From CAYNWK01 sp964400875 (GTDB lineage Bacteria > Chloroflexota > Anaerolineae > Anaerolineales > UBA4823), in NCBI GenBank assembly GCA_964400875.1, contig CAYNWK010000042.1, positions 1 through 30,938 on the forward strand: 30,938 bases of DNA, given 5' to 3'. Positions within the stretch are counted from its first letter, which is position 1. Each line of letters starts with the position of its first letter. Shown piece after piece: positions 7,190-14,812 of the stretch. The translations under genes and the position numbers were made by a program. A model generated the notes under the pieces. The model had not been told where the DNA came from. It did no database searches and saw only the letters and a program-made list of their open reading frames with translations.

Positions 7190-8809
7190 ATGAGACAATT
7201 GAATGACCGGGAAATCATCCAAGACGTCGAAATCGCCGGAGAAGTTTCCCACGAGTTCAGCGAAATCCTCACCCCGCAGGCTCTGAAACTGGTCGCCATG
7301 CTGGAAAGAGAACTTGGGGACCGCCGGCGCGGACTGATGCTCAGACGCGCAGAAATCCAAGCCCAGATCGACGCCGGGGTTATGCCCGATTTCAAATCAG
7401 AAACCCGTTCCATTCGGGAGGATTTATCCTGGCAAGTCGCCTCTACCCCGGACGACCTGCAGAAGCGCTGGGTGGAGATCACCGGCCCAACCGACCGCAA
7501 GATGATGATCAATGCGCTGAATTCCGGTGCGGACGTCTTCATGGCCGATTTCGAGGACGCCAACTCTCCCACCTGGGAAAATATGGTGCAAGGCCAGATC
7601 AACTTGCGCGACGCTGTCAACAGGACGATCGCCTTCACCAACCCCGATGGCAGAGCCTACAGACTGAATGAGAAGCCTGCGGTCCTGCTGGTCCGCCCGC
7701 GCGGCTGGCACCTGGTAGAAAAACACCTGCTGGTCGATGGGCAGCCGGTCTCGGCAGCGCTATTCGATTTCGGCCTGTACTTCATCCATAACGCCCACAA
7801 TTTGATCGCGCGAGGATCAGGTCCTTATTTTTACCTGGCGAAGCTGGAAAATCACCTGGAAGCGAAACTGTGGAATGATGCTTTCGTTATCGCGGAGGAG
7901 GCGTTGGGGCTCCCGATCGGCACCATCCGGGCGACGGTGCTCCTGGAGAACGTCCTGGCAGCCTTCGAAATGGACGAGATCCTGTACGAGCTGCGCGAAC
8001 ATGCCTCGGGATTAAACGCGGGCCGCTGGGACTATATCTTCAGCGTGATCAAGAAGTTCCGCAATCAGCCCGATTTTATGCTCCCCGACCGCGCGCAGAT
8101 CACCATGACCGTGCCGTTCATGCGTGCTTACACCGAGCTGCTGGTGAAGACCTGCCACCAGCGCGGTGCCCACGCGATGGGCGGCATGGCGGCTTTCATC
8201 CCCAGCCGCCGTGATGAGGAGGTCAATCGAAAGGCTTTCGCCGCCGTGCGCGCGGACAAGTTGCGCGAAGCCGGGGATGGATTCGACGGCACCTGGGTCG
8301 CCCATCCGGACCTCGTCCCGCTGGCAAGGGAGGTATTTGCCGACAAGCTGGGCGAGCAAGCACACCAAAAAAGGCGCACCAGATCGGAGGTGCAGGTTTC
8401 CGCTAACGATCTCATCAATTTCACCGTGCCGGACGGAACGATCAGCGAACAGGGGGTGCGCACCAACATCAACGTCGGCCTGCTGTATCTTAATTCGTGG
8501 CTGCAAGGCAACGGCGCCGCGGCGATTTACAACCTGATGGAAGATACTGCCACGGCAGAGATCTCGCGGGCACAGTTATGGCAGTGGCTGCACAATCCAA
8601 GAGGGATCCTGGAAGACGGCCGCCGCGTGGACCGGGCGCATTACGAAGCGCTGGTGCCCGAAGAGATCGAAAAAATTAAAACTCTGCTTGGCGAAAGAGC
8701 TTTCTATGGAGGCAAATTCAGTCAAGCCCGTGAGATCTTCGACCGGATCGTTATCGAGGATCAGTTCAGTGACTTCCTCACCCTGGTGGCGTACGACTAT
8801 CTGGATTAA
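7190..8809 (+). CDS. aceB: Malate synthase A
   Basis: The enzyme condenses glyoxylate with acetyl-CoA to malate, the second step of the glyoxylate bypass, in the cytoplasm. The 539 residues match the A-type isoform (about 530-550) rather than the long G type. Family marks include TGPTDRKMMINALNSGADVF, then MADFEDANSPTW, RPRGWH near residues 169-174 (the glyoxylate-binding arginine region), SGLNAGRWDYIFS, and PFMRAYTELLVKTCHQRGAH followed by AMGGMAAFIP. The usual LNCGRWDY here reads LNAGRWDY. The start at 7190 is set by a strong AGGAGGG eight bases upstream. aceA follows after 18 bp with its own ribosome binding site, making an aceB-aceA operon. No aceK kinase/phosphatase is present. Confidence 0.97.
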   Translation: MRQLNDREIIQDVEIAGEVSHEFSEILTPQALKLVAMLERELGDRRRGLMLRRAEIQAQIDAGVMPDFKSETRSIREDLSWQVASTPDDLQKRWVEITGPTDRKMMINALNSGADVFMADFEDANSPTWENMVQGQINLRDAVNRTIAFTNPDGRAYRLNEKPAVLLVRPRGWHLVEKHLLVDGQPVSAALFDFGLYFIHNAHNLIARGSGPYFYLAKLENHLEAKLWNDAFVIAEEALGLPIGTIRATVLLENVLAAFEMDEILYELREHASGLNAGRWDYIFSVIKKFRNQPDFMLPDRAQITMTVPFMRAYTELLVKTCHQRGAHAMGGMAAFIPSRRDEEVNRKAFAAVRADKLREAGDGFDGTWVAHPDLVPLAREVFADKLGEQAHQKRRTRSEVQVSANDLINFTVPDGTISEQGVRTNINVGLLYLNSWLQGNGAAAIYNLMEDTATAEISRAQLWQWLHNPRGILEDGRRVDRAHYEALVPEEIEKIKTLLGERAFYGGKFSQAREIFDRIVIEDQFSDFLTLVAYDYLD

Positions 8810-8827
8810 TCTACGGAGGGACCTTAC

Positions 8828-10120
8828 ATGTACAGTCCAAGAGATATTTCTGCATTGGTGAAATACTGGGAATCAGATCCACGTTGGCAAGGCATCGAAC
8901 GTCCCTACTTCGCCGAAGATGTGGTCAAATTACGCGGCAGCGTGCGCATTGAACACACCATAGCCAGCATGGGAGCCGAGCGATTGTGGCGGCTGCTGCA
9001 AAAAGAGCCCTTCGTGCGCGCCTTGGGTGCCATGACCGGGAATCAGGCTGTCCAGCAGGTGCAGGCGGGGCTCAAAGCGATCTACGTCAGCGGTTGGCAA
9101 ATCGCCGCAGACGCTAACAACGCTGCGCAAACGTACCCCGACCAAAGCCTATACCCGGTAGACAGCGCGCCTAACCTGATCCGGCGGATCAACAACGCGC
9201 TGATGCGGGCCGACCAGATCCAGAACATGAACGGCCAAGACAAGGTGAACTGGTTCGCCCCGATCCTCGCCGACGCGGAAGCTGGGTTCGGAGGCCCGCT
9301 GAATACATTCGAGCTGGTCAAAGCGATGATCGAAGCCGGCACTGCCGCCATACACCTGGAAGACCAGCTGTCATCGCTTAAAAAGTGCGGGCACATGGGC
9401 GGCAAAGTCCTGGTCCCGGCCAGCACGTTCATTCAAAAGCTGATCACAGCCAGGCTGGCCAGCGATGTGCTCGATGTGCCGACCTTGATCGTCGCCCGGA
9501 CGGACGCTAACGGCGCACACCTGCTGCGCAGCGATATGGACCCGGTGGATCAGCCCTTCCTGACGGGGGAGCGAACCATCGAGGGCTATTTCGTCGTCCG
9601 GGGGGGCTTGGATTTTGCCATCGTCCGGGCACTGACCTATGCACCCTACAGCGACCTGATATGGTGCGAGACCGCCAAGCCCGACCTCGAGGAAGCACGG
9701 AGATTCGCCCAGGCCATCCACGCGAAATATCCGGGGAAGCCGCTGGCTTATAACTGCTCGCCATCCTTTAACTGGAAGCGCCACCTGGACGACATGACCA
9801 TCGCCACCTTCCAGGAGAAGCTCGGGGAGATGGGTTACAAGTTCCAGTTCGTCACGCTGGCGGGATTCCACACGCTCAACGCCAGCATGTTTGACCTGGC
9901 GCATTCCTACTCCCAAGATGGAATGGCCGCTTATGCAAAAGTACAGGAGCACGAATTCGAATTAGAAAGCCATCACGGTTACGGCGCAATCAAGCACCAG
10001 TCTTTCGTCGGGGCCGGGTATTACGACGAAATCCAGATGGCAATCAGCGGCGGGAAAGCTTCAACGACAGCTTTGAAAGGTTCCACAGAGGAAGAGCAGT
10101 TTGTCACCACGCAGCCGTAA
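8828..10120 (+). CDS. aceA: Isocitrate lyase
   Basis: The enzyme cleaves isocitrate to glyoxylate and succinate, the branch step of the glyoxylate bypass. The 430 residues match the bacterial AceA class (about 430-440). The catalytic signature KKCGHMGGKVLVP is present with Cys187 as the nucleophile. Also seen are the substrate-site motif YNCSPSFNWK, ADAEAGFGG for Mg2+ binding, and the ARTDANGAHLLRSD segment. GGAGGG precedes the ATG at 8828. It lies 18 bp after aceB and is expected on the same transcript. I see no clear terminator in the 54 bp that follow; instead there is a TATAAT for the next gene. Confidence 0.98.
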   Translation: MYSPRDISALVKYWESDPRWQGIERPYFAEDVVKLRGSVRIEHTIASMGAERLWRLLQKEPFVRALGAMTGNQAVQQVQAGLKAIYVSGWQIAADANNAAQTYPDQSLYPVDSAPNLIRRINNALMRADQIQNMNGQDKVNWFAPILADAEAGFGGPLNTFELVKAMIEAGTAAIHLEDQLSSLKKCGHMGGKVLVPASTFIQKLITARLASDVLDVPTLIVARTDANGAHLLRSDMDPVDQPFLTGERTIEGYFVVRGGLDFAIVRALTYAPYSDLIWCETAKPDLEEARRFAQAIHAKYPGKPLAYNCSPSFNWKRHLDDMTIATFQEKLGEMGYKFQFVTLAGFHTLNASMFDLAHSYSQDGMAAYAKVQEHEFELESHHGYGAIKHQSFVGAGYYDEIQMAISGGKASTTALKGSTEEEQFVTTQP

Positions 10121-10160
10121 ATAGCAGAGTGTTCCGACGAGCACTGACCGGCCTAACACT

Positions 10161-10166
10161 TATAAT
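10161..10166 (+). promoter_or_regulatory. -10 element, likely leaderless start for the AlkZ-like gene
   Basis: A perfect TATAAT ends eight bases before the ATG at 10175, so the transcript would begin at or beside the start codon. The arrangement mirrors ruvB: both read TATAATCGTCC followed within a few bases by ATG. No -35 box is evident. Confidence 0.45.
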
Positions 10167-10174
10167 CGTCCTGT

Positions 10175-11032
10175 ATGGCTAACCTGTCCGTCAAGACGCT
10201 GCAGAATTTTCGCCGGGATACTTTCCGGCACAAATCAGGGAGGCGGGTGAAGACGCTGGAAGAGGCGGTCGAGTTCGTCAACCAGCGCGGTTTCTTGTTC
10301 TTCTGGCCGATCAAAGACATCACCCTGCCGAGTCTGTGGGCAGCGGTCGCCGGCGACCGCCCCGTAGCGGATGCACACGACGATCCGGGGCACGTTACCT
10401 GGGGTTGGAAAGACGCCCAGCTCGGCGGGGAATCCTGGTACTATGCCAAAGTGCTGCGCAAGCGCGCCACGATGATAGCCCTGGACTTGGCACCTTTTTT
10501 CTATGCGCTCTCGGAAAATTACGGATCACCTGAGCACGACTACCTGACTTTGTACGAACAAGGCCGTCTGACCCAAGAGGCCAAAGCAGTCTATGAGGCC
10601 TTGCTGGACGACGGTCCGCTCGATACGGTCGCCTTACGCCGCATGACACACCTGACCAGCCGCTCCAGCGACTACCGCTTCGGCCGGGCGTTAACGGAGC
10701 TACAAAGCGATTTCAAAATCCTACCGGTTGGCGTCAGCCAGTCCGGGGGGTGGCGCTACGCGTTCATCTACGAGCTGGTCCCCCGGCATTACCCAGAGAT
10801 TCCCATCCGGGCGCGCAAGATCAAGCAGGTAGAAGCAAGGCAACAGCTACTGGTGAGCTATTTTAGATCGGTCGGAGCAGCGCAGCTGCCTGACATCACC
10901 AAATTGTTCGGCTGGCGCGCACCGACGGCAATAAAAGCCGTGGACGGGCTGGTTCAAACAGGATTTCTTCGACGCGACCTGGAACTCACCTCCCAGGGTG
11001 GGGGTTGGCTAGTGCTGTCGGAACTGGTTTGA
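10175..11032 (+). CDS. AlkZ/YcaQ-related winged-helix (HTH_42-like) protein
   Basis: This 285-residue protein resembles the HTH_42 family, which contains the DNA glycosylases AlkZ and YcaQ that unhook interstrand crosslinks. Supporting segments are the N-terminal helices (SVKTLQNFRRDTF), a tandem winged-helix layout (LTQEAKAVYEALLDDGPLDT, then VALRRMTHL, and FGRALTELQSDFKILPVGVS), and a third helix-turn-helix near the C-terminus (ITKLFGWRAPTAIKAVDGLVQTG). At about 285 residues it is shorter than classical YcaQ (about 400). I cannot find the catalytic Q-x-D/Q motif in the expected N-terminal place, which reads GFLFFWPIKD, so glycosylase activity is doubtful. It could instead be a non-catalytic DNA-binding relative. 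There is no ribosome binding site, consistent with a leaderless mRNA. Confidence 0.6.
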   Translation: MANLSVKTLQNFRRDTFRHKSGRRVKTLEEAVEFVNQRGFLFFWPIKDITLPSLWAAVAGDRPVADAHDDPGHVTWGWKDAQLGGESWYYAKVLRKRATMIALDLAPFFYALSENYGSPEHDYLTLYEQGRLTQEAKAVYEALLDDGPLDTVALRRMTHLTSRSSDYRFGRALTELQSDFKILPVGVSQSGGWRYAFIYELVPRHYPEIPIRARKIKQVEARQQLLVSYFRSVGAAQLPDITKLFGWRAPTAIKAVDGLVQTGFLRRDLELTSQGGGWLVLSELV

Positions 11033-11045
11033 AGAAGGCATCGAA

Positions 11046-12056
11046 ATGCCCGAATTATCACTCCCCCGACACGTAATCCACGCAGATTGGAGCAAGCTTC
11101 CTCACAAACGCTGGCTGGCGCGCGCCGAATTGACACCCTTTGGGAATTACTGGGTTAATCCCCCGGAAAAGGTGGGGGAATTAATCGCTTTCCTTCAAGA
11201 ACTCAAATCCCTGGCTGATGCCAATGCCAGCGTTCTGGTGGGCTTCGATTTTCCCATTGGATTGCCCTTGGCATACGCACGGAAAGTCGGGATTGAGAAC
11301 TTCCTGAACATGCTTGCCGAATTTGGCCACGGAGAATGGGGGGATTTTTACGCCGTAGCAGAGATTGCCAGTGAGATCGACCTCCGGCGCCCATTTTATC
11401 CGCGACGACCCGGCGGGACCCGGCAACAACAGTTGCTCGATGGATTGAGCTGCCAAAATCTCGGCGAACTGCGCAGGGTTTGCGAGCGCGCCCACCCTGG
11501 GCGCCGGGCGGCAGCGCCTTTGTTCTGGACATTAGGCGGGCAACAGGTTGGCAAGGCAGCTATCTGCGGGTGGAGAGACTTGTTGGCGCTGGGTATGTGC
11601 GACGCAGCGCTTGACCTGCGCATCTGGCCTTTTTCCGGTGAACTCAAGTCTCTGCTAGAAACGGGCTGCATCGTGGCCGCAGAGACTTATCCGGCAGAGG
11701 TCTATACGCACCTGGGCATTAAATTCTCCACCTCCAAGGCCGGCATACGCAGCGGGAAGCGCTCGCAGATCGATCGTGCTTCTAACGCCGCGGTCATACG
11801 CACGTGGGCAGAGGCAAACTCAATCCGCCTGGACCCGGAACTGGACAGCCAGCTCAACGACGGCTTCGGATCCACAACAAGAGGTGAAGACCTGTTCGAT
11901 GCTACGGTCGGCTTATTCGGCATGCTCAACGTGCTGCTCGGCAACCAAACCGCTGGCGAACCCGATAACCCGGAAATTCGTCAAATAGAAGGCTGGATCC
12001 TGGGCCAGTATTATGAGCTGGGCGCGCACTCGGAACCAAACACCCATCATGTATAA
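11046..12056 (+). CDS. DUF429-like predicted RNase H-fold protein
   Basis: This 336-residue protein follows the previous gene by 13 bp. The N-terminus places an Asp in a strand (VIHADWS) followed by a second strand (KRWLARAEL). A second acidic strand VGFDFPIGLPLAYA and the later ETYPAEVY and GEDLFDATVGLFGML segments follow the order seen in DUF429 proteins (D..., DxPIGLP, E.yPe, D...DA). Such proteins are predicted to have a ribonuclease-H-like fold with an acidic metal site; no activity is established. The match is by pattern and not strong. The insert around 115-180 (RRPGGTRQQQLLDGLSCQNL) is extra relative to short DUF429 proteins. It is probably co-transcribed with the AlkZ-like gene, which would fit nucleic-acid maintenance. 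Confidence 0.5.
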   Translation: MPELSLPRHVIHADWSKLPHKRWLARAELTPFGNYWVNPPEKVGELIAFLQELKSLADANASVLVGFDFPIGLPLAYARKVGIENFLNMLAEFGHGEWGDFYAVAEIASEIDLRRPFYPRRPGGTRQQQLLDGLSCQNLGELRRVCERAHPGRRAAAPLFWTLGGQQVGKAAICGWRDLLALGMCDAALDLRIWPFSGELKSLLETGCIVAAETYPAEVYTHLGIKFSTSKAGIRSGKRSQIDRASNAAVIRTWAEANSIRLDPELDSQLNDGFGSTTRGEDLFDATVGLFGMLNVLLGNQTAGEPDNPEIRQIEGWILGQYYELGAHSEPNTHHV

Positions 12057-12057
12057 T
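12052..12057 (+). promoter_or_regulatory. -10 element upstream of fbp
   Basis: A TATAAT overlaps the stop codon of the upstream gene and lies 46 bp before the fbp ATG. A hairpin and a good ribosome binding site follow. No good -35 box is seen at 16-18 bp. Confidence 0.4.
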
Positions 12058-12072
12058 CAATTAAGGTGGAAA

Positions 12073-12087
12073 CTGGGGACACCCCAG
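12073..12087 (+). promoter_or_regulatory. 5' UTR hairpin before fbp (CTGGGG-ACA-CCCCAG)
   Basis: A perfect 6-bp GC-rich stem with a 3-base loop lies just upstream of the fbp Shine-Dalgarno sequence (AAAGGAGTG at 12091-12099). It could stabilise the mRNA 5' end or affect initiation. It has no T-run, so it is not a terminator. Confidence 0.4.
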
Positions 12088-12103
12088 CTCAAAGGAGTGA
12101 AAG

Positions 12104-13141
12104 ATGTTCAACCAGACCCCTGACCACACAAAGATCATCACCATCGAACGGCATATCCTGGAAGAACAACGCAGCTACCCAGAAGCAACTGGTGTACTGA
12201 CCCAACTGCTGTATGACCTAGCGCTGGTCGGCAAGGTGATCGCCAGCCAGACCACGCGCGGCGGCTTGGCCGAAATCCTGGGGCGTGAGGGGAGCATAAA
12301 CATCCAGGGTGAGGAAGTGATGAAGCTGGACGTGCTGGCGGACCGGATGATCAAGCGACTCAACGATCATACCGGGCGGTTGGCTGTGATGGCGTCCGAA
12401 GAACAGGAAGATATCATCCCCATCCCAGAAAACTACAAAGCCGGAAAATACGTGCTGCTCTACGATCCATTGGATGGCTCATCGAATATCGATTACAACG
12501 TCAGCATTGGAACCATTTTCGCGATCTACCGGCGTAAGTCCAAAGAGGGGGCCGGCAATTTGGAAGATTGTTTGCAAAAAGGGCGCCATCTGGTGGCTGC
12601 CGGCTACCTGATTTACGGCGCCAGCACCATGCTGGTTTATTCCTCTGGGACGGGCGTCCACGGGTTCACTCTCGACCCGGGAGTCGGCGAGTTCTTATTA
12701 ACCCACGCGAACATCCGCATGCCAGAAAAGCCCAAGTACTACAGCGTCAACCAGGGCTACGAACAATACTGGAGCACCGGCGTCAAACGCTTCGTGGATT
12801 ACCTGCAAGGCAAAGACGGCGTCAAGAAGGGTCTGTCGCTGCGCTATATCGGCTCAATGGTGGCGGACTTCCACCGCAATTTGCTTGCCGGAGGGATCTA
12901 CCTTTATCCGGCAAACACAAAAGATCCAAAATACCCTCACGGAAAACTGCGCTTGCTCTACGAAGGCGCGCCACTGGCCTTCCTGGCAGAGCAAGCCGGG
13001 GGGGCCAGTTCCGATGGACGGCAGAGCCTGCTCGACATTCAACCGAGAGGCCTGCACCAACGCACGCCCCTTTACATTGGCAGCCGGGAGCTGGTAGAGA
13101 AAGCGGAAGAATTCATCCGAGAATACGACTTAGGAGAATGA
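12104..13141 (+). CDS. fbp: Fructose-1,6-bisphosphatase, class I
   Basis: The enzyme hydrolyses fructose-1,6-bisphosphate to fructose-6-phosphate, the committed gluconeogenic step. The 345 residues match the class I family (about 330-340). Evidence is the metal-site motif DPLDGSSNID at residues 121-130, ASEEQED (the first metal-binding glutamates), the GTIFAIYRR strand, YIGSMVADFHRNL, the LLYEGAPLAFLAEQAGG segment, and the terminal IHQRTPL-type motif, here LHQRTPLYIGS. GGAGTG precedes the ATG. The 3' end overlaps the next gene by 4 bp (ATGA), so translational coupling is likely. Its closeness to aceBA fits growth on acetate or fatty acids, where sugars must be made from C2 units. Confidence 0.97.
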   Translation: MFNQTPDHTKIITIERHILEEQRSYPEATGVLTQLLYDLALVGKVIASQTTRGGLAEILGREGSINIQGEEVMKLDVLADRMIKRLNDHTGRLAVMASEEQEDIIPIPENYKAGKYVLLYDPLDGSSNIDYNVSIGTIFAIYRRKSKEGAGNLEDCLQKGRHLVAAGYLIYGASTMLVYSSGTGVHGFTLDPGVGEFLLTHANIRMPEKPKYYSVNQGYEQYWSTGVKRFVDYLQGKDGVKKGLSLRYIGSMVADFHRNLLAGGIYLYPANTKDPKYPHGKLRLLYEGAPLAFLAEQAGGASSDGRQSLLDIQPRGLHQRTPLYIGSRELVEKAEEFIREYDLGE

Positions 13142-14079
13142 TGTTAGACGTTGCGATCATGTTGGAAGGCCAAAACGGATTAAATTGGCCGCGCTGGCAA
13201 GCTATTGCCCGGACGGTCGAAGAATCCGGATTTGCCGGACTATTCCGTTCAGACCATTACACGAACAGCAACCCGCCGGACAAGAACTCGCTGGAGTTAT
13301 GGGTCTCGCTCACCTGGCTTGCCGGGAACACGGAGCGGATTGAATTCGGCCCGCTGGTCTCGCCGGTGTCCTTCCGGCACCCCACGCACACGGCGCGCAT
13401 GGCTGCGGCTGTAGACGATTTATCAGGTGGTCGATTGACCCTGGGAATCGGGGCCGGCTGGCAGGAGCGGGAGCACCAGAAATTCGGCTGGGAACTGCTG
13501 GATATACCGGGGCGGTTTACCCGGTTTGAAGAAGGCTTGCAAGTGATCTGCAAACTGCTGAATAGCGACGAACCGGTGGATTTTCAGGGTGAATTCTACG
13601 ACCTGAAAGAAGCCATCCTGCTGCCCCGCCCTGAGCGCAAAGGGGGACCGCCCATCCTGATCGGCGGAAACGGCACAAAGCGGACCTTGCCTCTGGCGGC
13701 GCGCTATGCGGCGGAGTGGAACGGGATTTTTTTGACCCCGCACGAGATTCGACAACGGAATGATCAACTGGACAAATTACTCGCCGAGAAAGGTCGGCAA
13801 CCCGAGGAAGTTCGCCGTTCGCTGATGACCGGCTGCGTCTTCGGGATCGATGAGGCGCAAGTTCACCAACGAGTAGAAGCTCGCACTTCCGGCAAGCGCA
13901 CGGCAGAAGAGCTGCGCGAGCGCGGGCTGGTCGTCGGAACCGCCTCCCAGATCGTGGAACAATTGGGCGATCTGGCGGCGGCGGGAGTCGATCGGGTCAT
14001 GCTGCAATGGCTGGACCTCGATGACACGGAAGGCATCGCGGCGATGGGTCAGGGAGTTTTGCCAGCGTTTAAACACTAA
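13138..14079 (+). CDS. LLM class F420-dependent oxidoreductase
   Basis: This 313-residue luciferase-like monooxygenase-fold protein belongs to the F420-dependent branch. Marks include SGFAGLFRSDHY near the N-terminus, IEFGPLVSPVSFRHP, the DDLSGGRLTLGIGAGW segment typical of the family, then PILIGGNGTKRTLPLAARYA followed by AEWNG, and the C-terminal GVDRVMLQW. The substrate is not predictable. The frame stays open upstream to 12568, but that part is the shadow of fbp; the true start is the ATG at 13138 or the adjacent ATG at 13141, with AGGAG just before. It overlaps the fbp stop by 4 bp. It implies that the host makes or takes up F420, which is known in some Chloroflexota. Confidence 0.9.
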   Translation: MMLDVAIMLEGQNGLNWPRWQAIARTVEESGFAGLFRSDHYTNSNPPDKNSLELWVSLTWLAGNTERIEFGPLVSPVSFRHPTHTARMAAAVDDLSGGRLTLGIGAGWQEREHQKFGWELLDIPGRFTRFEEGLQVICKLLNSDEPVDFQGEFYDLKEAILLPRPERKGGPPILIGGNGTKRTLPLAARYAAEWNGIFLTPHEIRQRNDQLDKLLAEKGRQPEEVRRSLMTGCVFGIDEAQVHQRVEARTSGKRTAEELRERGLVVGTASQIVEQLGDLAAAGVDRVMLQWLDLDDTEGIAAMGQGVLPAFKH

Positions 14080-14329
14080 AAGAGATTCCCTTGCGACGTT
14101 CGGAAGGACAGTTTAACGAATCAACCTTAGATTGGTTGTCTCCTGCTTGTGTATTGGATAATAATCATCTATACTTTCGCGGAGAGTTGGAGGAGTTATG
14201 GCGAGCTTTGTCCGCCAAAACTCCCCCGTTCTTCCATGAACTGCGTAACTTCTATGATGCTCTGTTCATCGATGAAGTGAGGGTCCACCACTGAAATTCA
14301 ACCACTTGCATCGTCGATATGAGGCGTAA
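14080..14329 (+). other. AT-richer intergenic stretch with a doubtful 67-codon ORF
   Basis: These 250 bp have lower GC than their surroundings. A frame from TTG at 14091 to 14294 would encode 67 residues with no recognised domain and no good ribosome binding site. It may be noise or the remains of a decayed gene. AACTGCGTAACTTCT at 14239-14253 closely resembles the right end of the 92-bp palindromic elements, and AGGAGTTATG at 14191-14200 resembles the left end, but the sequence between is not palindromic. Confidence 0.35.
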
Positions 14330-14773
14330 ATGGGAAGGGACATCACCTTACTATCGATTGCATGTGTAATGGTCACATTCTGGGCTGTTCTGGTGTTGAT
14401 ATGGGTATTTACACTCTTCCCAAAGCGCCGGTTGGGGTTCAATACCGAGATCGATCGCCAAACAAAGCTATACCTTTTCCTCGTTTGGTTTACTACACCT
14501 GTGGTTACGTTTCTTCAACTATGGAGAATATTTATTCAGGCGCTTGGGAATCTGTTTAAATTCGGACTTCTGTTACTGGGGTTATCTCTGGTTTTGGTTT
14601 TCCTCCCGCTGGTTTTAATTTTATCCTTCGTAGGAAGAAGATTCCCCAGATTGAGCACATTCGGCCAATTTGGAACCTTATTATTAAGAGCCACGTTAGA
14701 TTTCTATGATAATCTTTACAATCTCTACCAATATCTAAAGGAATGGTTCCAGTCCTTCTATATCGTAGGATAA
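14330..14773 (+). CDS. Small integral membrane protein, unknown function
   Basis: This 147-residue protein is not recognised. It has three strongly hydrophobic segments, about residues 6-30, 47-69 and 76-101, followed by a soluble, aromatic tail of some 45 residues (TLDFYDNLYNLYQYLKEWFQSFY). The ATG at 14330 has GAGG nine bases upstream. Base composition is clearly more AT-rich than the neighbouring metabolic genes and many codons end in A or T, so it may be a recent arrival or a fast-evolving accessory gene. It lies 39 bp before a lipoprotein gene on the same strand. A role at the envelope is the most that can be inferred. Confidence 0.55.
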   Translation: MGRDITLLSIACVMVTFWAVLVLIWVFTLFPKRRLGFNTEIDRQTKLYLFLVWFTTPVVTFLQLWRIFIQALGNLFKFGLLLLGLSLVLVFLPLVLILSFVGRRFPRLSTFGQFGTLLLRATLDFYDNLYNLYQYLKEWFQSFYIVG

Positions 14774-14812
14774 TTGACCTACCCATAATCCAATTTACAA
14801 ATAGGAGTCCCC

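Noticed and set aside
12032..12057. GGAACC followed by TGTATAAT before fbp as a third ECF promoter
   Set aside because: The spacer is only 12 bases and the second box differs; TATAAT alone fits a housekeeping -10 box.
12568..13137. Long N-terminal extension of the LLM oxidoreductase frame
   Set aside because: It lies entirely within fbp in another frame, has Arg/Pro-rich shadow composition, and a proper start with a ribosome binding site exists at 13138.
14091..14294. 67-codon ORF from TTG
   Set aside because: No ribosome binding site, no recognised domain, and AT-rich intergenic composition; kept only as a note on the intergenic stretch.
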